The translations under genes were made by a program, and so were the position numbers. A DNA stretch of 64,000 nt, from the NCBI RefSeq assembly GCF_000513115.1, contig NZ_BAUU01000016.1, positions 47,852 to 111,851 on the forward strand. The letters are read 5' to 3'. Under the pieces are notes generated by a model, which worked only from the letters and a program-made list of their open reading frames with translations, did no database searches and was not told the DNA's origin. This DNA is from Halalkalibacter hemicellulosilyticusJCM 9152. GTDB lineage: Bacteria > Bacillota > Bacilli > Bacillales > Bacillaceae_D. Positions 8,282 to 17,376 of this stretch are shown here, piece by piece (position 1 is the first letter of the stretch; the number at the start of each line of letters is the position of its first letter).

Positions 8282-10144
8282 ATGAGAATTTCAGAGCTGT
8301 TAAAAAAAGATACGATTGTGTTAAATATGAAAGCAACTGATAAGTCTTCAGCGATTGATGAGCTCGTTAGAAAGCTTGACTCTGCTGGACGGTTAAATGA
8401 TCCTTCACAGTATAAGAAAGCGATTTGGGAAAGAGAAGAACAAAGTACGACGGGAATTGGTGATGGTATCGCGATTCCTCATGCGAAAAGTGCCGGTGTC
8501 CAAACACCAGCCATTGCGTTTGGGCGTTCGTCGGATGGATTAAACTATGAATCGTTAGACGGACAACCGACTCACTTGTTCTTTATGATTGCAGCATCGG
8601 AAAATGCGACTCAATCACATTTAGACACACTCTCACGTTTGTCTACCTATTTAATGGATGAAGCGTTTCGCAACAAGCTTCTTGTAGCAAGCTCAGAGGA
8701 CGACATTGTAAAGGCGATTGATGAAAAGGAAGAGGAGCAGCAAAAACCAGAAGGAGATTCACCTTCAGGCTCTGGCTTCCAGCTATTAGCAGTAACAGGC
8801 TGTCCGACGGGCATTGCTCATACGTATATGGCTGCTGATGCTTTAAAGGCAGAAGCAAAAAAGCAAGGAGTGACGATTAAGGTAGAAACGAATGGATCAG
8901 GCGGAGTGAAAAATCGTCTGACAGCTGAAGAGATCGCAGCGGCTGACGCAATTATAATTGCCGCTGATACGAAAGTAGATATGGCTCGTTTCAGTGGTAA
9001 ACCAGTTATTCAAACAGGAGTGACAGATGGTATACGTAAGCCTAACGAGTTAATCATGAAAGCGTTATCAGAATCAGTGCCGGTGTATGAAAGTGCAGAA
9101 CGAGGCAGTCGAGCAAATGAAGGATCTGGTGAGCGTCGAGGCTTCTATAAGCACTTAATGAATGGTGTATCAAATATGCTGCCATTTGTTGTCGGAGGCG
9201 GTATTCTAATTGCGATTTCGTTTATATTTGGAATTGAGGCGAGTGATCCGAGTCACCCAAGCTACAATGCCTTTGCTGATATGCTAATGACGATTGGTGG
9301 TGGCAATGCATTCGGTCTTATGATTCCTGTTCTTGCGGCCTTTATTGCGATGAGTATTGCTGATCGCCCGGGTTTTGCGGCAGGTATGGTTGGTGGGTTA
9401 ATTGCTTCAACAGGTGAAGCTGGCTTCTTAGGTGGTTTAATTGCCGGTTTCTTAGCAGGATATGTTGCTTTATTTATTAGACGTTTGCTAGAAGGATTAC
9501 CGCAATTTTTAGAAGGAATTAAAACCGTCTTACTATATCCAGTCCTCAATATCTTTTTGACTGGGATGGCAATGCTATTGCTAGTTAGTCCATTAGCAGC
9601 CTTTAATAGTGGCTTAGAATCGTGGCTATCAGGAATGGGTACGTCGAATATGATCATTCTCGGTATTATTTTAGGTGGAATGATGGCAATTGATATGGGG
9701 GGTCCTGTTAATAAAGCGGCCTTTACCTTTGGAATTGCGATGATTGATGCTGGGAACTTCGGTCCTCATGCAGCTGTTATGGCTGGTGGAATGGTTCCAC
9801 CACTTGGAATTGCTTTAGCAACGACTTTCTTTAAAAATAAATTTACGAAGCAAGAGCGTGAGGGTGGTAAGACAAATTACGTATTAGGATTATCGTTTAT
9901 TACAGAAGGAGCGATTCCGTTTGCCGCTGCCGATCCGGGAAGAGTGATTCCTTCGATTATCGTCGGTTCAGCTGTAGCTGGTGGATTAACAGCCCTATTC
10001 GGAATTGGTTTACCGGCGCCGCACGGTGGAGCATTTGTCATTCCACTCGTTTATGGAAGTGCGCTTGCTTACTTGTTTGCGATTTTAGTCGGAGCAATCG
10101 TTACAGCTCTCATGCTAGGAGTATGGAAGAAGAAAACGGTTTAA
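8282..10144 (+). CDS. fruA: PTS fructose-specific EIIABC component
   Basis: Membrane permease that imports fructose as fructose-1-phosphate. The domains in order are EIIA (phospho-His67 in GIAIPHAKS), EIIB (Cys174 in TGCPTGIAHTYMAA) and a C-terminal EIIC of about 340 residues with many membrane segments and a GGPVNKAAFTF motif. An upstream ATG at 8273 is in frame, but the G-rich ribosome site (8267–8272) is spaced correctly for ATG 8282. That start also gives the usual MRISELL N-terminus. It is the last gene of the operon, with a strong terminator immediately after. Confidence 0.95.
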   Translation: MRISELLKKDTIVLNMKATDKSSAIDELVRKLDSAGRLNDPSQYKKAIWEREEQSTTGIGDGIAIPHAKSAGVQTPAIAFGRSSDGLNYESLDGQPTHLFFMIAASENATQSHLDTLSRLSTYLMDEAFRNKLLVASSEDDIVKAIDEKEEEQQKPEGDSPSGSGFQLLAVTGCPTGIAHTYMAADALKAEAKKQGVTIKVETNGSGGVKNRLTAEEIAAADAIIIAADTKVDMARFSGKPVIQTGVTDGIRKPNELIMKALSESVPVYESAERGSRANEGSGERRGFYKHLMNGVSNMLPFVVGGGILIAISFIFGIEASDPSHPSYNAFADMLMTIGGGNAFGLMIPVLAAFIAMSIADRPGFAAGMVGGLIASTGEAGFLGGLIAGFLAGYVALFIRRLLEGLPQFLEGIKTVLLYPVLNIFLTGMAMLLLVSPLAAFNSGLESWLSGMGTSNMIILGIILGGMMAIDMGGPVNKAAFTFGIAMIDAGNFGPHAAVMAGGMVPPLGIALATTFFKNKFTKQEREGGKTNYVLGLSFITEGAIPFAAADPGRVIPSIIVGSAVAGGLTALFGIGLPAPHGGAFVIPLVYGSALAYLFAILVGAIVTALMLGVWKKKTV

Positions 10145-10154
10145 GAGTAATAGG

Positions 10155-10195
10155 AAGCACCCAACGCTGTATGATACGGCTTGGGTGCTTTTTTC
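10155..10195 (+). terminator. intrinsic terminator of fruRKA
   Basis: Perfect 10 bp stem AAGCACCCAA (10155–10164) and its complement (10181–10190), followed by a T run. Confidence 0.9.
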
Positions 10196-10408
10196 TGTTT
10201 AGATCGTTTTGTGATGATAAACATCAATGAAAGAAGAGTTTATTTCCAGTTGGGAATGACGCAGGAAAGGGAGGAGCTGAGAGGGAAAGGTACGTCAGAT
10301 CAAAATTCCTCATTATTTTATGCTATAGTTAAAGATGATGAAAACCAATTCAAAAATACAAATAGGAAAAAACTTACCGGAGTTCTCTTATAAACGGTCT
10401 AAAACATA

Positions 10409-10436
10409 TTGTCTTTACGCGATTGAATTGTATAAG
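10409..10436 (+). promoter_or_regulatory. candidate sigma-A promoter
   Basis: TTGTCT (10409–10414), 16 bp spacer, TATAAG (10431–10436). It lies 32 bp before the membrane protein gene. The rest of 10196–10468 holds nothing else I can support. Confidence 0.5.
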
Positions 10437-10468
10437 AAGAATATCGTCCTTTTTTAGGAGGGAAAGTC

Positions 10469-10972
10469 GTGAAAATAATGTCAGAATTAATGCGGTTTAA
10501 CGTATTACTTTTTGTTGGTGGCACAGCTATAAGCATTATGACATTCATTGCTTATTCACTTATTGGTATTGATGCTGAAAAATACTTGTGGACTTCGTTT
10601 ATATTTACTCTTATTTTCATATATGTATTATATAAGAGAAAAGGATGGGGGAAGGGATATGTGGTTAGGAAAGCGGCTTGGGTTTCGATCAGTGTAATCA
10701 TTCTATTCATACTGGTTATTCCAGATAGGTCTCCGACGCATCTGCATACAGTTAAATACATGTATTCATACGGATTTCCGTTTCCATTTTTAACTTTATA
10801 TGGTGATAATAATGGTTCAAGTTTCTTTATTTCAAACTTATTTTCTGGGGTTTCGAGCTGGGTTATGAACACTCAAATTTTTGCTAACTTCATCGTATTT
10901 TATTTTGTTTTTTATTTATTATTAAACATTCGAGAGAGGAAAGCACGGAATCTGGACTTGAAAACAGGTTAA
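10469..10972 (+). CDS. hypothetical membrane protein
   Basis: I do not recognise this 167 aa protein. It has three clear hydrophobic segments in the first half (about residues 12–33, 40–55 and 70–86) and another near 138–155. A polar loop holding HLHTVKYMYSYGFPFPFLTLYG sits between the third and last. The tail is basic. GTG at 10469 follows AGGAGGG by 6 bases, a strong start. Its own promoter lies upstream and a hairpin-like sequence follows (10982–11020), so it looks monocistronic. The gene is more AT-rich than its neighbours. Function unknown. Confidence 0.75.
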   Translation: MKIMSELMRFNVLLFVGGTAISIMTFIAYSLIGIDAEKYLWTSFIFTLIFIYVLYKRKGWGKGYVVRKAAWVSISVIILFILVIPDRSPTHLHTVKYMYSYGFPFPFLTLYGDNNGSSFFISNLFSGVSSWVMNTQIFANFIVFYFVFYLLLNIRERKARNLDLKTG

Positions 10973-11103
10973 CAATGTGTTCACTGAAGAAGTAAAAACC
11001 AAACTTTTTCAGTGCCCTCGTTAATTGATTCTTTCAGTCTTTAAAAAAATCGTATTATGATAAAATAAACATACACATATTAGTATAAGGTAGGCGAACG
11101 GAG

Positions 11104-11892
11104 ATGAAGGTTGCGATTTATCAGATGGATATTATTGCGGGGGAGATTGAACAAAACCGTCAAAAAGTAGCGAACTGGGCAGAAGAGGTTTGTACAGGAG
11201 AGTCAATGGATTTGCTTGTTTTACCAGAAATGTGGACAACTGCTTATACACTTCCACAGCTTCAGCAGTTAATTGGTGAAAACAACGATGAAATGGAATC
11301 CTTTTTAGTTGGATTAGCACAAAAATATGAAGTGAATGTTATAGCAGGGTCAATCGTTGTAAAAGAAAAAGGTCACTTTTACAATCGAGTTCTCGTCTAT
11401 AGCCGTCAAGGGGAGCTAGCATACCATTATGATAAGATTCATTTAGTACCGATGCTAAAGGAAGACGATTATTTAACTGGTGGTCAAAACAAGGCAGAAG
11501 TATTTGAATTAGATGGGCGTAAAATAGGTGTGATCATTTGTTATGATTTGCGGTTTCCGGAGCTTGCAAGGTCTTTGGCCTTGGAGGGGGCGGAAATGCT
11601 TGTTGTTGTTGCGGAATGGCCGTTAGCAAGAGAGCTGCATTGGAATACGCTCCTGAGGGCAAGAGCGATTGAGAATCAATTGTATGTTGTTAGTTCAAAC
11701 CGTGTCGGTGCATATGATGGAGTGGAGTTTGCTGGTCAATCTCAAGTGATTAACCCGTGGGGAGAAGTTGTCGCTAAAGGTTCGATTGAAAAGGAAGAGA
11801 CGTTGTTCACTTCATTAGATTTGGAAGAAGTCCAGCGCATTCGTCAAGATGTTCCAGTATTTAAGAGTCGAGTTCCTTCCTTATATAAATAG
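11104..11892 (+). CDS. carbon-nitrogen hydrolase, nitrilase superfamily (MtnU/omega-amidase-like)
   Basis: Cytoplasmic amide hydrolase. The Glu–Lys–Cys triad is visible: Glu42 in LVLPEMWTT, Lys111 in YDKIHLVPM and Cys146 in IICYDLRFPE. At 262 aa it matches the MtnU/YafV branch, which removes ammonia from alpha-keto acid amides. In B. subtilis the closest-looking member lies in the methionine salvage cluster, but no mtn genes are present here, so the substrate is uncertain. The gene starts at ATG 11104, just after CGGAG. It is convergent with ptsG and shares a bidirectional terminator with it. Confidence 0.86.
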   Translation: MKVAIYQMDIIAGEIEQNRQKVANWAEEVCTGESMDLLVLPEMWTTAYTLPQLQQLIGENNDEMESFLVGLAQKYEVNVIAGSIVVKEKGHFYNRVLVYSRQGELAYHYDKIHLVPMLKEDDYLTGGQNKAEVFELDGRKIGVIICYDLRFPELARSLALEGAEMLVVVAEWPLARELHWNTLLRARAIENQLYVVSSNRVGAYDGVEFAGQSQVINPWGEVVAKGSIEKEETLFTSLDLEEVQRIRQDVPVFKSRVPSLYK

Positions 11893-11917
11893 TTGCAATG
11901 GTTGCGCTCATTGCTTA

Positions 11918-11956
11918 AAGGGCACCAAAAAAGTTTTTAACTTTTTTGGTGCCCTT
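11918..11956. terminator. bidirectional terminator between convergent genes
   Basis: Perfect 18 bp stem (11918–11935 with 11939–11956) and a 3-base loop. A and T runs flank it, so it can serve both the amidohydrolase gene (+) and ptsG (−). Confidence 0.9.
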
Positions 11957-11962
11957 ATTTAC

Positions 11963-13999
11963 CTAGTTAATAGTAATGATTTCACTGTCATTGCGACTAA
12001 CGCTGTTTTCTGAGATTATGTTAACGGATTGTCCCTCAGCTAAGTTCGTGAAAACAATCGGTGTGATCGTAGAAGTCGCATGCGTTCCAATATAATCAAG
12101 GTCAAATTTTAGAAGTTCCTGCCCTTGTGTAATCGTGTCACCTTCTGAAACAAGCGCTTCAAAGCCTTCACCCTTCAAGTTCACCGTATCAAGACCAACG
12201 TGAATTAAGATTTCTTGACCTGAATCAGCTAAAATACCAATCGCATGCTTCGTTGGGAAGAAATTAATAATTTTACCATTTACAGGTGAAACGACTAAGC
12301 CTTCTGATGGTTCAATGGCAAAGCCGTCTCCCATCATTTTACCTGAGAATACTTGATCAGGAACTTCAGTGATTGGTAAAACAGTCCCAGTGATTGGTGC
12401 GTGGAACGACAGCTCACCATTTATAGTAGATGATGTTTTTTCTGTCTTTTCTTCAACTGGTTGTTCCTCTACGGGAGCTGGTGTACGTCCACTTATTATA
12501 TCTTGCATTTGTGATTTAATTTGATCAGAACGAGGACCAAAGATCGCTTGAATGTTATTGCCCATTTGCATAACACCAGATGCGCCGAGCTTCTTTAATG
12601 TGTCTTTCTCCACTTTATTGACATCATCAACACTAACGCGTAGACGTGTAATACAAGCATCTAAGTTCGTTAAATTCTCTTTTCCGCCAAGTGCTTTCAG
12701 TACATTGTATGGTAATTCTGATGTAGAGCCTGATGGTTTTTCTTCATTTTCTTCGTCTTCTTCACGTCCTGGTGTCATTAAGTTAAATTTCTTAATGGCA
12801 AAGCGGAAGCCGAAGTAATAAATCACAGCAAATACTAAACCAATTGGAATAACAAGCCACCAGTCTGTACGACCTGGTAAGACACCATAAAGTAAGAAGT
12901 CTATAACCCCACCTGAGAAGGTCATACCAATTTTTACGTCAAGCATGTGCATAATCATAAATGATAAACCTGCAAATATCGTATGAATCGCAAATAGTAA
13001 CGGAGCAACGAATAAGAAACTGAATTCAAGTGGCTCTGTAATCCCTGTTAAGAAAGACGTTAAGGCAGCAGAAATCATAATTCCAGCTACTACTTTTTTC
13101 TTTTCAGGACGTGCACAATGATAAATTGCTAGTGCTGCTGCTGGAAGTCCGAACATCATGAATGGGAATTTCCCCGTCATAAATGTACCAGCTGTTAACT
13201 CGGCACCATCGCGAATTTGATTGAAGAAAATTTGTTGGTCACCACGAATGAGCTGACCAGCTGCATTTGTATATTGACCAAATTCAAACCAGAATGGTGA
13301 ATAGAAAATGTGATGTAATCCGAATGGAATTAATGCACGTTCAATCACACCAAAGATAAAAGCAGCTAGCGTACGATTGGAATCGACCATTAAGTAAGAG
13401 ATCGCGTTCATTCCTGTTTGCACAGAAGGCCAAACAAAATGTAGAAGAATCCCAACGAAAAGGGCGAAAAAAGCAGTTGCAATTGGAACAAAGCGCTTTC
13501 CGGCAAAGAACCCAAGGTACGGTGGAAGCTCAATGTTAAAAAATTTGTTATACATATAGGAGCCTAGTAGACCGGCGATTACCCCACCAAATACCCCTGT
13601 TCCTAAAGTAGGAATACCGAGAATTAAACTATACTGTGGGTTTTCAGCATTAATCATGTCTGCATTAATACCACCCATAACCCCCATCGTTACGTTAATA
13701 ATCAAGTAACCGATAATGGCAGCAAGTCCGGCAACACCGTCTCCATTTGATAAACCGATCGCTACCCCAACAGCGAATAAAAGCGGAAGATTATCAAAAA
13801 CGATGGAACCAGCACTTTGCATGATGCTTGCTAGCATGACAACCCAAGTTGCTTCAAGTGCTGGGAGCGCAGAGGTAATATCAGGGTTTTGCAGAGCATC
13901 ACCAAATGCAAGCAAAATACCTGCTGCTGGTAAAAGCGCTACTGGCAGCATAAGTGCCTTACCTACACGTTGCAATACACCAAAAGACTTCTTAAACAT
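11963..13999 (-). CDS. ptsG: PTS glucose-type EIICBA component
   Basis: Membrane permease that imports and phosphorylates glucose. The order is EIIC–EIIB–EIIA. The N-terminal EIIC has about ten membrane segments and the [15 protein letters not shown] motif. EIIB is near residues 430–505 with the phospho-cysteine in [14 protein letters not shown] follows a Pro/Glu-rich linker, with the active His in [12 protein letters not shown]. At 678 aa it is close to B. subtilis PtsG (about 699). N-acetylglucosamine EII proteins are similar, but the adjacent glcT and the leader antiterminator support glucose. ATG at 13999 has AGGAGGAAA upstream. Confidence 0.93.
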   Translation of the reverse strand: MFKKSFGVLQRVGKALMLPVALLPAAGILLAFGDALQNPDITSALPALEATWVVMLASIMQSAGSIVFDNLPLLFAVGVAIGLSNGDGVAGLAAIIGYLIINVTMGVMGGINADMINAENPQYSLILGIPTLGTGVFGGVIAGLLGSYMYNKFFNIELPPYLGFFAGKRFVPIATAFFALFVGILLHFVWPSVQTGMNAISYLMVDSNRTLAAFIFGVIERALIPFGLHHIFYSPFWFEFGQYTNAAGQLIRGDQQIFFNQIRDGAELTAGTFMTGKFPFMMFGLPAAALAIYHCARPEKKKVVAGIMISAALTSFLTGITEPLEFSFLFVAPLLFAIHTIFAGLSFMIMHMLDVKIGMTFSGGVIDFLLYGVLPGRTDWWLVIPIGLVFAVIYYFGFRFAIKKFNLMTPGREEDEENEEKPSGSTSELPYNVLKALGGKENLTNLDACITRLRVSVDDVNKVEKDTLKKLGASGVMQMGNNIQAIFGPRSDQIKSQMQDIISGRTPAPVEEQPVEEKTEKTSSTINGELSFHAPITGTVLPITEVPDQVFSGKMMGDGFAIEPSEGLVVSPVNGKIINFFPTKHAIGILADSGQEILIHVGLDTVNLKGEGFEALVSEGDTITQGQELLKFDLDYIGTHATSTITPIVFTNLAEGQSVNIISENSVSRNDSEIITIN

Positions 14000-14043
14000 T
14001 TACATTTCCTCCTCATTAATTAGTTTGATAAAGACGATACAAC

Positions 14044-14157
14044 AAAAAAAGACATGAGTGAAAAGAAGTATCACAAATGATATAGGATAACATTATTGTC
14101 TCCTAATCAATGTGAATTACTCTCTTTTCTCTCATGCCTGCATGACCAGTCACACGG
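14044..14157 (-). promoter_or_regulatory. ptsG leader: GlcT antiterminator (RAT) overlapping a terminator
   Basis: Read on the minus strand, a RAT-like element with CGTGTGACTGG and CAGGCATGAGAG (about 14157–14129) overlaps the 5' arm of a terminator. That arm, GGCATGAGAGAAAAG (14138–14124), pairs with CTTTTCACTCATGTC (14065–14051) using G-U pairs, and seven T follow (14050–14044). The layout matches the known B. subtilis ptsG leader, where GlcT binding to RAT prevents termination. Confidence 0.85.
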
Positions 14158-14180
14158 TAAAAAGAATAATAAAAATGACA

Positions 14181-15011
14181 TTATTTTTTAGCTAGACGCT
14201 GAAGATGTAATGTTAAGTAAACGGCTTCAGCATCAGGAACATTACGGTGCAATGTTTGTTGCATAATCTTCATCAATTTCCAAGAAAGATTGTAGCATAT
14301 TGGATATTCTTCTTGCAACACTCTTTTTAAAGTTTCTTGATTATCGATGTAATTTTCCTTTTCGATTCGTTCAATGACATGATGGAGATGTCGTACTAAT
14401 CGTAAATAATTTATGTCTTGGCGATCAATCGAAATCGATAAGACATTTTCGATAATTTGGACTAATTCACCAATTAATCGTGTATGCTTATTGACTTCGG
14501 ATAGAGAACGGTTCGACAAGGCGCTATGAATATGCAATGTAACAAAGCCAATTTCGCCAGGTGGAATGTGAATGCCAAGTGACTCATTCAAGTATTCGAT
14601 TAATTCACTGGCAACAGCATACTCCTTCGGATAAGCGAGTTCCGTTTCTGTAAGGAAGGGATTCGAAATATCGAGACCTTGCTTAACACGCTTCACTGCA
14701 TAGAATAAGTGATCAGTTAAGGCGATATGAATATGCTCATGGAGCTTGATGGAGAAGCGTTTTTCGATTAAATGAATCATATCATCCATTAAACCAATAA
14801 ACCCTTCATCGACATAATCAAGTAGCTGCTTATATTGCTCCTGCTCTTTTGCTTCTTTTAAAATAAAAAATTTCTCTGCTTCTTCCTCAGATACCGTCTC
14901 ACCACTTTTTTTACCAAAGCCAATCCCTTTACCGATAAGAACGACTTCACCATATTTAGAATCTGTGGCTACGAGGACATTGTTATTTAATGATTTTTTG
15001 ACGGAGAGCAT
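14181..15011 (-). CDS. glcT: transcription antiterminator, BglG/SacY family (GlcT)
   Basis: RNA-binding antiterminator that lets transcription run into ptsG when glucose is present. The N-terminal CAT RNA-binding domain (about residues 1–58) contains NNNVLVATDSKYGEVVLIGKGIGFG. Two PRD regulatory domains follow, each with a conserved His motif: NEKH-type histidines around HEHIHIALTDH and LTLHLQRL. At 276 aa it is of family length. It reads from ATG 15011 toward ptsG, and the antiterminator target lies in the 180 bp between them. LicT and SacT are relatives; adjacency decides. Confidence 0.93.
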   Translation of the reverse strand: MLSVKKSLNNNVLVATDSKYGEVVLIGKGIGFGKKSGETVSEEEAEKFFILKEAKEQEQYKQLLDYVDEGFIGLMDDMIHLIEKRFSIKLHEHIHIALTDHLFYAVKRVKQGLDISNPFLTETELAYPKEYAVASELIEYLNESLGIHIPPGEIGFVTLHIHSALSNRSLSEVNKHTRLIGELVQIIENVLSISIDRQDINYLRLVRHLHHVIERIEKENYIDNQETLKRVLQEEYPICYNLSWKLMKIMQQTLHRNVPDAEAVYLTLHLQRLAKK

Positions 15012-15413
15012 GACTAACCTCCCATCTTATTAGGATTTTCTTTATAAGTCTATCGTATTCGTACAATTGACACTCATACTATCATAGCGAGATTGAATGA
15101 AAGCGTCAATCATTGCATGTTGTCTATTTTTGGAAGTGTGAATAAAAAAGATGGATTTGACTAGCAAGAACTGCACTCGTTACGCGCTTGACACTAGAAG
15201 AGTACTCGTATCAGCTAATCAAAACAGGTAACGGCTTTTCCCATTGCTAGAAGGGATCGAAAAAAACCGAAAATTCCCAACGTTTTCGAATGATGGACAT
15301 ATTGGTAACATTATATGAATCTGTGCCAATCGTCATCCTTTTGTCATGATGACGATCGTGGTATGATAGACATATAGAGAATAACTTTTTTTAAATGGGA
15401 GGGTATCATAAAC
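15012..15413. other. intergenic region between divergent glcT and the 105-aa gene
   Basis: About 400 bp without a convincing gene. Near its right end an inverted repeat (ATCGTCAT at 15329–15336 and ATGACGAT at about 15347–15354) overlaps an extended −10 type element TGGTATGAT. This is probably the promoter/operator of the downstream gene. Nothing else stands out. Confidence 0.4.
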
Positions 15414-15731
15414 ATGGAGCAAGAACAATTACATTCTTATTTTGAACAACGCCTTCAAGCGGCGAAACGACAGTTTGAGAGAACGGTTGATTGTAAGCAC
15501 ACTGAGTTTGATGATCTCTACCCATATATGACAGAACAGCCTCAATTCTTCTGGTATAAGCGCTATGTGGCATGGCAGGAGCTATTGACGCTTGTTGGTA
15601 TGGCGAAGGATCTCAAGATCGAATGGCAGCCTTTATTTATTGACAAGCAAATTGCCTTTGTTGAGGCTAGAGTTTTGGATGCGAAGGTGTTAGATGAATG
15701 GTTTGAAGAGCAAGAGGCAGAAGCGAAATAG
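15414..15731 (+). CDS. hypothetical protein, 105 aa
   Basis: I do not recognise a named family. It is a soluble, acidic, mostly helical protein with an aromatic-rich middle (FFWYKRYVAWQELL, about residues 45–58) and a Glu-rich tail. ATG 15414 has GGGAGGG 10 bases upstream, and a good terminator follows. The coding style and the flanking signals support a real gene. Function unknown. Confidence 0.78.
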   Translation: MEQEQLHSYFEQRLQAAKRQFERTVDCKHTEFDDLYPYMTEQPQFFWYKRYVAWQELLTLVGMAKDLKIEWQPLFIDKQIAFVEARVLDAKVLDEWFEEQEAEAK

Positions 15732-15737
15732 ACAAAG

Positions 15738-15776
15738 AACAACACGTAGAGCTTGGTAGCTTTACGTGTTGTTTTC
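15738..15776 (+). terminator. intrinsic terminator
   Basis: AACAACACGTA (15738–15748) pairs with its complement (15763–15773), followed by TTTTC. Confidence 0.75.
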
Positions 15777-15876
15777 GCTTAAAGGGATATAGTTAGGATT
15801 AGCAGGTAGAGCAGGATTTTGCTTATTGAAAGAACCCGATTTTCAGTTGTACCCAAACCTCATTGTAAGGGCTCTC

Positions 15877-16065
15877 GATGGGATTCCTCATTCCTCTATT
15901 TCTCCCCTCATTCCTTGTTTCATGTCGTTATGGTTCCTTCATTCCTCTATTTAAGTTAAATGAATTCAAAAGGAGCCATGAAAGAGAAAATAGCGGAAGG
16001 AGGACTACATTTTCTTCTCAGGAAGAGTTCCTCCTCTTATTAAGAGGAATGAGGATTACAGTTGT
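15877..16065. repeat. dispersed intergenic repeat, copy A
   Basis: Shares several blocks with 34377–34590. These include CTCATTCCTCTATTT, TTCCTCTATTTAAG(T/C)TAAATGA, TTCAAAAGGAGCCAT and AGAGGAATGAGGATTAC. Related copies are at 33225, 43855, 49963 and 57075. A 78-codon frame across it is a by-product of the repeat. Confidence 0.8.
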
Positions 16066-16189
16066 TGGTTGGTCGTATGCAAGTAGGTTCGTAAAAGCTG
16101 TCGTCCACACTTGATACACGAATTTATGAGCAAAACGTTATTAACGGATTCACACAACGGCCAATTAGAAAAGACGTTGTTACGATTTG

Positions 16190-16441
16190 TTATGACACAC
16201 TAATATGAGAATCGGTGTGATCGTAAATGCCGTTGATTTTTTCTCCGGTATCTTCTTCAATTTCTTTATTCGTAGGGAGAGTGTCATAGCTTTCGACAAT
16301 GGTGAACGTTTTCAAGCAGACTAAGTGATAAGGGAAGCGCTCACCTTTATCTTCAATGATCGCATAAAGGTGATTGCCTTTCGTGCTAATTAAATCTCCA
16401 GCCTCTTGAACGGTACGCTTACGATTAATACTTATATTCAT
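16190..16441 (-). CDS. hypothetical protein, 83 aa
   Basis: Small soluble protein I do not recognise. It has no membrane segment, and the C-terminal part is acidic. Upstream in-frame starts exist at 16450 (GTG) and 16447 (ATG), but AAAGAGGTGA is spaced correctly only for ATG 16441, which gives MNISINRKRTV. The central sequence GNHLYAIIEDKGERFPYHLVCLKT looks like a beta-rich fold. It faces rnhA divergently across a spacer holding another small minus-strand gene. Function unknown. Confidence 0.65.
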   Translation of the reverse strand: MNISINRKRTVQEAGDLISTKGNHLYAIIEDKGERFPYHLVCLKTFTIVESYDTLPTNKEIEEDTGEKINGIYDHTDSHISVS

Positions 16442-16530
16442 GCTCATCACCTCTTTTTAGAACCATTATTGGACAAAAGAGGCGATGATATACGTTAAAG
16501 CTTTCAAAGAAATAAGTCTAGGAAAGGATA

Positions 16531-16665
16531 CTATCGTGTTTTATTATTCGCTTTGTTTGATCCGTTATCAATCATTTCGCTTGCGACTTCCTCGTTTAGT
16601 AGTGATTCTTTCGGTGTTTTGTTATTCGTTATGGCTTTGTCCTTTTGCGGGTTGCGCTTTTTCAT
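16531..16665 (-). CDS. small basic hypothetical protein, 44 aa
   Basis: A short frame with AAGGAGCAT 9 bases before ATG 16665. The product begins MKKRNPQKDKAITNNKTPKES and is rich in Lys, Asn and Glu with no hydrophobic segment. The composition resembles small spore or YfhD/YfhE-type proteins, but I cannot assign a family. It lies in the 300 bp between the 83-aa gene and rnhA. The strong ribosome site is the main support. Confidence 0.5.
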   Translation of the reverse strand: MKKRNPQKDKAITNNKTPKESLLNEEVASEMIDNGSNKANNKTR

Positions 16666-16748
16666 GAGTATATGCTCCTTTCTTTGTCAATTCGTTATTT
16701 CATTGTTACTATTTCATTAACAACAAATCTTATTCATGAGGTGTTAAA

Positions 16749-17351
16749 TTGGCTAAAAAGAAATTTTATGTCGTTTGGAAAGGGCGTAAGACGGGGATTT
16801 TTACGTCGTGGATGGAATGTGAAGCACAGGTGAAAGGGTATGTCGGTGCTAAATTCAAATCTTACCCAACTAGAGAAGAAGCGGAGCGAGCACTGAAAGG
16901 TGAACAGGCGCAGAAGAAGACAGCACAATGTGACGATGGTGAAATTGAATGGGATAGTATCTCCGTTGATGTTGGTTGTCGTGGGAACCCGGGTATCGTT
17001 GAATATAAAGGAGTCGATACGAAAACTGGGGAAATTCTCTTTGCCCATGATGAAATAAAAATAGGGACAAATAATATGGGTGAATTTTTGGCGATTGTTC
17101 ATGGTCTCGCTTATTTACATAAGCAAGGAAGTCATAAAACCATTTATTCGGATTCTTTGACGGCGATTAAATGGGTGAAGCAAAAGAAAGCAAAGTCGAC
17201 ATTAGAAAGAAATCTACAAACTGAATACATTTGGTCATTGATGGACCGTGCCGAACATTGGCTACAAACGAATCAGTATGAGAATGAAATTAAGAAATGG
17301 CACACCGAGAAGTGGGGAGAAATTAAAGCTGATTATGGTAGAAAGAGTTAA
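16749..17351 (+). CDS. rnhA: ribonuclease HI with N-terminal hybrid-binding domain
   Basis: Cleaves the RNA strand of RNA–DNA hybrids in the cytoplasm. The N-terminal 45 residues (KKFYVVWKGRKTGIFTSW and GYVGAKFKSY) form the hybrid-binding (viroplasmin-like) domain. The catalytic domain has Asp74 in SVDVG, Glu112 in NNMGEFLAI, Asp135 in YSDSLTAIKW and Asp195 in KADYG, all four metal ligands. It is very like the structurally known B. halodurans enzyme, which supports a related alkaliphile as host. TTG at 16749 follows GAGGTG. Confidence 0.95.
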   Translation: MAKKKFYVVWKGRKTGIFTSWMECEAQVKGYVGAKFKSYPTREEAERALKGEQAQKKTAQCDDGEIEWDSISVDVGCRGNPGIVEYKGVDTKTGEILFAHDEIKIGTNNMGEFLAIVHGLAYLHKQGSHKTIYSDSLTAIKWVKQKKAKSTLERNLQTEYIWSLMDRAEHWLQTNQYENEIKKWHTEKWGEIKADYGRKS

Positions 17352-17376
17352 TATAGACGGGAGTGAAGAGATAGCT

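Noticed and set aside
10181..10393. 70-codon ORF after fruA
   Set aside because: It begins inside the fruRKA terminator, has no ribosome site, and its composition is not protein-like.
15878..16114. 78-codon plus-strand ORF
   Set aside because: It lies in dispersed repeat copy A; the similar frame at 34369–34554 arises from repeat copy B. No ribosome site.
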